From the NCBI GenBank assembly GCA_958413095.1, contig CATYUF010000055.1, forward strand, positions 1 through 10,117: a stretch of 10,117 nt of DNA. Reading direction: 5' to 3'. The DNA comes from an uncultured Clostridium sp. Its GTDB lineage: Bacteria; Bacillota; Clostridia; TANB77; CAG-508. The position numbers and the translations under genes are program-made. Below, piece after piece: positions 6,652 through 10,117 of the stretch (positions are counted from its first letter, which is position 1; every line of letters begins with the position of its first letter). The notes beneath the pieces were generated by a model. That model searched no databases. It saw only the letters and a program-made list of their open reading frames with translations, and was not told the origin of the DNA.

Positions 6652-6922
6652 GTTTAATTCCTCCTTTCGATTTTTTTATACCGATATTATTCCTGTCCCT
6701 CAGCATTTGGGAATTACTAGATGGTAATAGTTATATTACTCCACTGGATTTTCACCATTCCGACTCCGTCCGAATTACATTCATTGCGTGCGATGGTACT
6801 TTTAAACCACTCAAGCTGTGACTATGTAAGTGTATCATTATTTTGTATCTAACAACTGGTATTCAATTTTCAATGTACTAGTCTATAAAAGTTAGTTTTT
6901 GTACTGGTTTGTTTTAAAAACT
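6652..6922 (-). ncRNA. Structured 5' leader of xis-int, class unknown
   Basis: The likely transcript from the minus promoter at 6929-6957 carries a ~270-base leader before xis. By hand count 57 of 140 bases at 6691-6830 are G or C (41%), well above the surrounding genes, a known sign of structured RNA in AT-rich genomes. Visible stems: ATTCgGAC-GGA-GTCgGAAT (6762-6778), GTAATA-TAAC-TATTAC (about 6726-6741), and TCCC...GGGA nearer xis. The ATTAC arm can pair instead with a GTAAT just downstream, and ATGGT has two possible ACCAT partners, so mutually exclusive folds are possible. GGTGAAAATCC resembles pieces of cobalamin or FMN riboswitches, but the other conserved boxes of those classes are absent. 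Riboswitch, protein-binding leader or independent small RNA are all open. Confidence 0.5.
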
Positions 6923-6925
6923 AAC
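6892..6925 (-). repeat. 9-bp inverted repeat at the xis transcript start
   Basis: GTTAGTTTT (6892-6900) and AAAACTAAC (6917-6925) enclose 16 bases and sit where the minus-strand transcript should begin. They could form a 5' stem-loop (a TTTTAT run follows on the minus strand, as in an early terminator) or act as an operator. Confidence 0.5.
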
Positions 6926-6928
6926 ATA

Positions 6929-6957
6929 ATAATACCATGAAGTATTGCTAAAGTCAA
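6929..6957 (-). promoter_or_regulatory. Promoter of xis-int
   Basis: On the minus strand TTGACT (complement of 6952-6957), exactly 17 bases, then TATTAT (complement of 6929-6934); one mismatch to consensus in each box. It overlaps the divergent promoter of the DUF6076-like gene. Confidence 0.65.
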
Positions 6958-6973
6958 TAGTTTATGATAAAAT
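6945..6973 (+). promoter_or_regulatory. Promoter of the DUF6076-DUF3800 operon
   Basis: TTGCTA (6945-6950), 17 bases, TAAAAT (6968-6973). Its -35 box lies inside the spacer of the divergent xis promoter, so both cannot be freely occupied at once. Transcription would start near 6980, which excludes a TTG start at 6977 and supports the ATG at 7013. Confidence 0.55.
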
Positions 6974-7012
6974 ATTTTGAGAAAAATAACATTTTTGAAA
7001 ATAGGGGTATAC

Positions 7013-8014
7013 ATGGAAAGAATAAAGATACATTTTAATAATCAATTTTTTATTGATAAAACTAATAAAATAAAAATGATTGCATATCAATCTTTTAAAT
7101 ATAATGAAAAACATAAAACATATGGATTTTATAACAAATATGAAAAAATAAAATTAGGTGTTCAATTATGCGATTTTCTAAATACAGATTTTTGCTCATT
7201 AGAAAGTGTAAAAACATTTATTGATAAATATAGTATAACAACTATTGCAGATTTATCTAATATTCCAATTTATCAATATTATGATAAAACTGAATATCAA
7301 GATATGATAAATAATGTTATAAATAATACAGGGAACAAATTAGAAAAGTTTAAAAAAGCATTTATAGAAGATATTAAATATATTTATAATTTAAATGATT
7401 TAGAAGAATTGAGCAATTTATCGCCATCACAAAGATTGCATATATTAAGAGATAGTAAAAAAACATCTGAAGTTCTAAAAATATATGATTCTAAAAATTT
7501 AAAGATATGTTTTAATAATTTTGGGAATTTCACATCATTTTCAATTACTAAAGAAGATGATGCTCAAGAAATAGCTAAACATGTAAATAAAGATAATTTA
7601 TCTCCTTATTGTTTTACAAGTACAAATATAATTCAAAGCTTTATTATTGAATTATTAGAGATTACTTCAATAGATAATATGGAAATAAAACAATGTAAAA
7701 ATTGTGGTAAATATTTTGTACCAGATAATAGATCAGATGAAATATATTGCAGTAACATTTATGAAAATGGTAAAACCTGTAAAGAAGTTGGACACTTTAG
7801 AACTCAACAAAAATTAATGCAATTAAATGATGATTTGAGAATTTATAGAAATGTTTATCAAAAATTATTACTAAGAACTAGGAGAAATCCAGATAATAAA
7901 CAATATGAAGATGAATTTGAAAAATTTAAACAAAAAAATATTGAATTAAAAGAAAAAATAAATAATGGAGAATTGACACAAGAGCAATATATGGAATGGT
8001 TAAATCAACAATAA
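7013..8014 (+). CDS. DUF6076-like zinc-ribbon protein
   Basis: 333 residues from the ATG 6 bases after AGGGG. The N-terminal two-thirds is an unremarkable mixed helical region with no membrane segment. Residues 228-260 carry a four-cysteine zinc site: CKNCGKYFV (C228, C231), then YCSN (C246) and GKTCKEVG (C256). The last ~70 residues are K/E/Q-rich and coiled-coil-like. This C-terminal layout (CxxCgkyF ... YCs ... tCk) matches what I recall of the DUF6076 family, common on mobile elements of Clostridia and of unknown function. The next gene begins 15 bases after its stop, implying one operon. A nucleic-acid-binding partner for the downstream DUF3800 protein is a reasonable guess. I am sure of the zinc site, less of the family name. 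Confidence 0.75.
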   Translation: MERIKIHFNNQFFIDKTNKIKMIAYQSFKYNEKHKTYGFYNKYEKIKLGVQLCDFLNTDFCSLESVKTFIDKYSITTIADLSNIPIYQYYDKTEYQDMINNVINNTGNKLEKFKKAFIEDIKYIYNLNDLEELSNLSPSQRLHILRDSKKTSEVLKIYDSKNLKICFNNFGNFTSFSITKEDDAQEIAKHVNKDNLSPYCFTSTNIIQSFIIELLEITSIDNMEIKQCKNCGKYFVPDNRSDEIYCSNIYENGKTCKEVGHFRTQQKLMQLNDDLRIYRNVYQKLLLRTRRNPDNKQYEDEFEKFKQKNIELKEKINNGELTQEQYMEWLNQQ

Positions 8015-8029
8015 AAGGAAATGATGTAA

Positions 8030-8888
8030 ATGAAAAATGTAACATATAGAATTTATGCAGATGAATCTGTAAGTAATGGCAAATATTATAGTAATTTTTA
8101 TGGTCGGAGCATTAATTAATTTGTCAGATGTTAATTTAATAGAAAAATCACTTAATAATAAAAAAGAAGAATTGAATTTAAAAGGTGAAATTAAATGGAC
8201 TAAAGTTACAGATAATTATTTAGATAAATACATAGAAATGATAAATTTGTTTTTTAAATTTATAAAAGATGGAAAAATAAAAGTAAGAATTATGTTTGCA
8301 CAAAATGCTTTTGTTTCTGATGGACTAACAAAAGAGCAAACTGACAATGAATATAGCATATTGTATTATTATTTTTTGAAAGATGCTTTCGGATTAAAAT
8401 TTAGTAATAATACACCATTTAAAAATAAAGTTAATTTTTCGTTATATTTAGATGATTTGCCTTGTTCTGAAAATCAGAAAAAAGGGTTAAAAAATAGTAT
8501 GTTTAGATATAATTATGAATTAAAACAAAACAATACTGAAATAACGGAAATAGTTGAGATAGACTCTAAAAGACATGTTATTCAGCAATGTATGGATATT
8601 ATATTAGGCTCTATGAATTTTAAATTAAATGATTTTGATAAAATAAAAGATGAAGAAACAGGAAAAAGATCTAAAAGAACAATTGCAAAAGAAAAATTAT
8701 ATAAAGTAATAAATAAGAATATAAGAGAAATTAGAAAGGGTTTCAATGTTGGTATGTCTACAAGTAATGATGGAGATGTAACTAATATATGGAAACATCA
8801 ATATAGACATTGGAATTTTATTTCTAAATATTCTCATTTTGATAAAACACTTACTAAAAAAGCAAGTCAAAAAGGAAATAATAAATAA
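8030..8888 (+). pseudogene. DUF3800 protein, disrupted by a one-base frameshift
   Basis: The ATG at 8030 follows AAGGAA and opens with the DUF3800 signature IYADESV (D11, E12), then reads SNFYGRSIN and stops at 8117-8119. The +1 frame resumes at the same point with GALINLSDVNLIEK and runs intact to 8888. One extra base in GGTCGGAGC near 8105 explains this: without it the text reads FYGGALINL, as expected for the family, giving 285 aa. The later part keeps DSKRHVIQQCMDIILGS (the usual SK...Q.aD-type motif) and a K/R-rich end. DUF3800 proteins have a predicted RNase H-like fold and are frequent on mobile elements; function is unproven. A start at 8076 in the second frame would make a protein without the DE motif and is unlikely to be native. 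Real mutation versus base-calling error cannot be told from here. Confidence 0.8.
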
Positions 8889-9002
8889 AAAGAAAGCTCC
8901 GTTAATCCTAGACCGCGAATAAATCGTAGCCGTTAAAACAGATTAACAGAGCTTTTATATAAAATATCATAAGATATTTATTAACTATTTTATGTGTTTA
9001 TT
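8882..9002 (-). ncRNA. Candidate ~120-nt small RNA convergent to the DUF3800 gene
   Basis: Transcribed leftward from a perfect consensus promoter (9009-9037). From the predicted start near 9002 the RNA holds a 5' hairpin AAATATC-TTAT-GATATTT (8962-8979). Then comes a long stem: AAAGCTC-U-GUUAAUC (8955-8941) pairs with GAUUAAC-G-GAGCUUU (8907-8893), 15 continuous pairs with one U-G wobble. The stem encloses a 33-base GC-richer apical region containing a CGA/TCG mini-hairpin. A CTTTTTATTTATT tract follows, so the same hairpin should end transcription, right at the DUF3800 stop codon. The opposite strand would have a C-A mismatch where this strand has U-G, which favours the minus strand. Several published structured-RNA motifs are named after DUF3800 because they lie beside such genes; I cannot assign this one to a particular class. 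Confidence 0.65.
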
Positions 9003-9008
9003 CTATAT

Positions 9009-9037
9009 ATTATACATCTTTTCTTCTCTATTGTCAA
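9009..9037 (-). promoter_or_regulatory. Perfect consensus promoter of the small RNA
   Basis: On the minus strand TTGACA (complement of 9032-9037), exactly 17 bases, TATAAT (complement of 9009-9014). No open reading frame with a ribosome-binding site follows, only the hairpins described for the small RNA. Confidence 0.75.
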
Positions 9038-9164
9038 ATTTATTGTATAATTAAATGTGAAAAAAGTCAACAGTTTTTATTAATTTTTTTAATCTAAATA
9101 TAGTAAAATATTTTAATATTGTACCTAGTTAATTTGTACTGATATTTTAAATACAGGTAAACTC

Positions 9165-9197
9165 AACATAAAATTGACAAGCCTTCCATTTTATGTT
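9165..9197. promoter_or_regulatory. Operator-like perfect 10-bp inverted repeat over the promoter
   Basis: AACATAAAAT (9165-9174) and ATTTTATGTT (9188-9197) are exact inverse copies with half-site centres 23 bp apart, about two helical turns. They abut or overlap the -35 and -10 boxes, the usual place for a dimeric repressor site. Confidence 0.55.
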
Positions 9198-9202
9198 AAA
9201 AT
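9174..9202 (+). promoter_or_regulatory. Promoter of the 9298 operon
   Basis: TTGACA (9174-9179), 17 bases, TAAAAT (9197-9202). Transcription would begin about 9209, leaving a ~90-base leader before the ATG at 9298. Confidence 0.7.
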
Positions 9203-9297
9203 AAATGTGTTAACTTAATTTAGAATAAGCACTTGGGGAAAGGCAAGTGAACAAATGTAACCTAAAAACAATATTACAAAATAAAGGAGAATGCGTT

Positions 9298-9954
9298 ATG
9301 AATAGCAAAATTATGACTAGTGACAAAATGGAAAAGGCAGTTTTCTTGAAAGTTGAGAATGAAGATGTACAATTCATTGGATTTGTAAAATCAAACGTCT
9401 CGATGACAGCAACTATGGAGGAGGTTGCAAATAAGGTTCTTTCTACATTGTATGATGTATGGACTCAAAGATATGACCGTATCAATCGGATAACTCACGA
9501 ATCAGAATTTAGATATGAATCCTTGAAAAAACCATTAATAGTGGCTTGGGATTATGAAAAGTCTAAATTAATTGATTCACAAAAGGTTTGTATGTCGCTA
9601 ACTGCGATATGCTGTTTTCCTAAAAAGAAGAAAACTTTTTGGATAAATACTGGTAGCGATATGGTTTATACAAGCAGAGGAGGGAAAGTTTTAAACAGAC
9701 TATGCACACAGACAAAAAAACTTAAAACTTTTAAAGAACAGAGTATTTTTACAATGGACAGAGATTACTTTTTCAAAGCAGAGGGATCTGTAATTAAAAA
9801 TACTAATCGCATGTTTATTGTATCATCTGATACTGTAAAATACTTTGAGGAATGTATAGAAGGAGGAATCGAAATTTCATTAGAAAGATTAGAAGGCTTT
9901 TCCTATGGCAAAGGAAATCCAATAATTATTGGTGAAATAAGTGCTAACAATTAG
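9298..9954 (+). CDS. Hypothetical protein, unrecognised
   Basis: 218 residues from the ATG with AAAGGAGA about 8 bases ahead. The same frame stays open to a GTG at 9247 (GGGGA ahead), which would add 17 residues, so that start cannot be excluded. No family is recognised. It begins with a short strand-rich part (KAVFLKVENEDVQFIGFVKS), has a basic patch CCFPKKKKTFW (about 101-111), then MVYTSRGGKVLNRLC, and ends in mixed strand/helix text (IVSSDTVKYFEECIEGG, YGKGNPIIIGEI). There is no signal peptide, membrane helix or clear catalytic motif. Base composition is less AT-extreme than the genes to the left and the stop is TAG rather than TAA, hinting at a different origin. A second gene starts 78 bases later, probably in the same operon. 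Confidence 0.75.
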   Translation: MNSKIMTSDKMEKAVFLKVENEDVQFIGFVKSNVSMTATMEEVANKVLSTLYDVWTQRYDRINRITHESEFRYESLKKPLIVAWDYEKSKLIDSQKVCMSLTAICCFPKKKKTFWINTGSDMVYTSRGGKVLNRLCTQTKKLKTFKEQSIFTMDRDYFFKAEGSVIKNTNRMFIVSSDTVKYFEECIEGGIEISLERLEGFSYGKGNPIIIGEISANN

Positions 9955-10032
9955 AAAGGAGAAGAAAGCTTTATTCATTTAATGGCAACACCAAAACATC
10001 AACTATAAATTAACACATGGAGGAATTATATT

Positions 10033-10117
10033 ATGAGAAATATTAGAAAGCAGTATGAAAAAGTAGTAGTTGGTAACAGATATGATTTATCCAAGGCAGG
10101 TGAACATACAATGAGCA
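10033..10117 (+). CDS. Start of a hypothetical gene, cut by the window edge
   Basis: ATG with GGAGG (10019-10023) nine bases ahead opens a frame of 28 codons to the end of the window: MRNIRKQYEKVVVGNRYDLS and onward. It is too short to classify. Spacing and strand suggest co-transcription with the 9298 gene. Confidence 0.65.
   Translation, partial: MRNIRKQYEKVVVGNRYDLSKAGEHTMS

Larger units (their letters stand above)
9038..9297. other. Gene-free AT-rich gap ahead of the 9298 gene
   Basis: 260 bases with no credible gene. The first ~120 are nearly pure A/T with nothing I can name. From 9165 lie the operator-like inverted repeat and promoter. A small stem CACTTG/CAAGTG (9230-9235, 9244-9249) in the leader covers a possible GTG start at 9247. 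Confidence 0.5.

Noticed and set aside
6655..6850. Cobalamin or FMN riboswitch call for the xis leader
   Set aside because: Only GGTGAAAATCC is similar. The other conserved boxes of both classes are missing, and regulation of xis by these ligands would be odd.
8076..8888. Independent gene starting at ATG 8076
   Set aside because: It has no ribosome-binding site of its own and its first ~10 residues are an out-of-frame reading of the true DUF3800 N-terminus that begins at 8030.
8893..8955. Plus-strand DUF3800 terminator only
   Set aside because: A hairpin follows the gene, but on the plus strand the tail is TTTTATAT with a C-A mismatch in the stem. The minus strand gives better pairing, a better U-tract and a perfect promoter, so a minus-strand RNA is preferred; bidirectional termination remains possible.
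4902..9139. ATTTGTACT shared near 4902 and 9131 as att direct repeats
   Set aside because: Nine bases of AT-rich text are expected to match by chance between gaps of this size, and the flanks do not extend the match.
9982..10008. Small ORF of 8 codons (MATPKHQL)
   Set aside because: Too short and with no well-spaced ribosome-binding site; probably spacer between the two right-hand genes.
1..10117. CRISPR array, rRNA or complete tRNA
   Set aside because: No regularly spaced repeats, rRNA segments or cloverleaf with a T-arm were seen on either strand.

Overview
The window is very AT-rich. Ribosome-binding sites are strong and purine-rich (AGGAGG type), stops are nearly all TAA, and promoters are of the TTGACA/TATAAT type. 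This points to a low-GC Bacillota, probably a gut-type Clostridia. Gene content is almost wholly accessory: conjugal mobilization genes, a tyrosine integrase with its excisionase-like partner, possible toxin or defence cargo, and several broken genes. No housekeeping gene is visible.

Layout. (1) 13-1455, minus: AlbA/RecG-like ATP-binding protein that has lost its 5' end; a short plus-strand ORF remnant (1447-1602) abuts it, so 1450-1500 looks like a recombination junction. (2) 1620-3096, plus: mobilization block with an oriT-like inverted repeat, mobC broken by a 10-bp tandem duplication, and a relaxase. A hairpin terminator overlaps the next promoter. (3) 3177-4572, plus: two overlapping genes, the first with an ADP-ribosyltransferase-like N-terminus, the second a small acidic protein; a candidate toxin/partner pair. 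(4) 4573-4920: convergent terminators and inverted repeats. (5) 4921-6651, minus: excisionase-like HTH gene and tyrosine integrase, behind a ~270-nt leader that is clearly GC-richer than its surroundings and looks structured. (6) 6945-9037: a divergently transcribed DUF6076-like zinc-ribbon gene coupled to a DUF3800 gene (single-base frameshift). Convergent to it lies a compact candidate small RNA on the minus strand with a perfect consensus promoter and its own terminator. (7) 9165 to end: two unrecognised genes behind a strong promoter wrapped in a perfect 10-bp inverted repeat.

How it fits. The mob genes could be served in trans by a helper conjugative element; int/xis would move the element. 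Because the integrase 3' end faces 4573-4920, that gap is a natural place for an element boundary. The window could therefore be two neighbouring or nested elements (mob plus ART-like cargo on the left; int/xis plus DUF6076/DUF3800/RNA cargo on the right) rather than one. I could not find convincing att direct repeats. The most promising unexplained systems are the DUF6076-DUF3800-small RNA module, the structured xis leader, and the ART-like gene pair. All family names come from recalled motifs, not searches.
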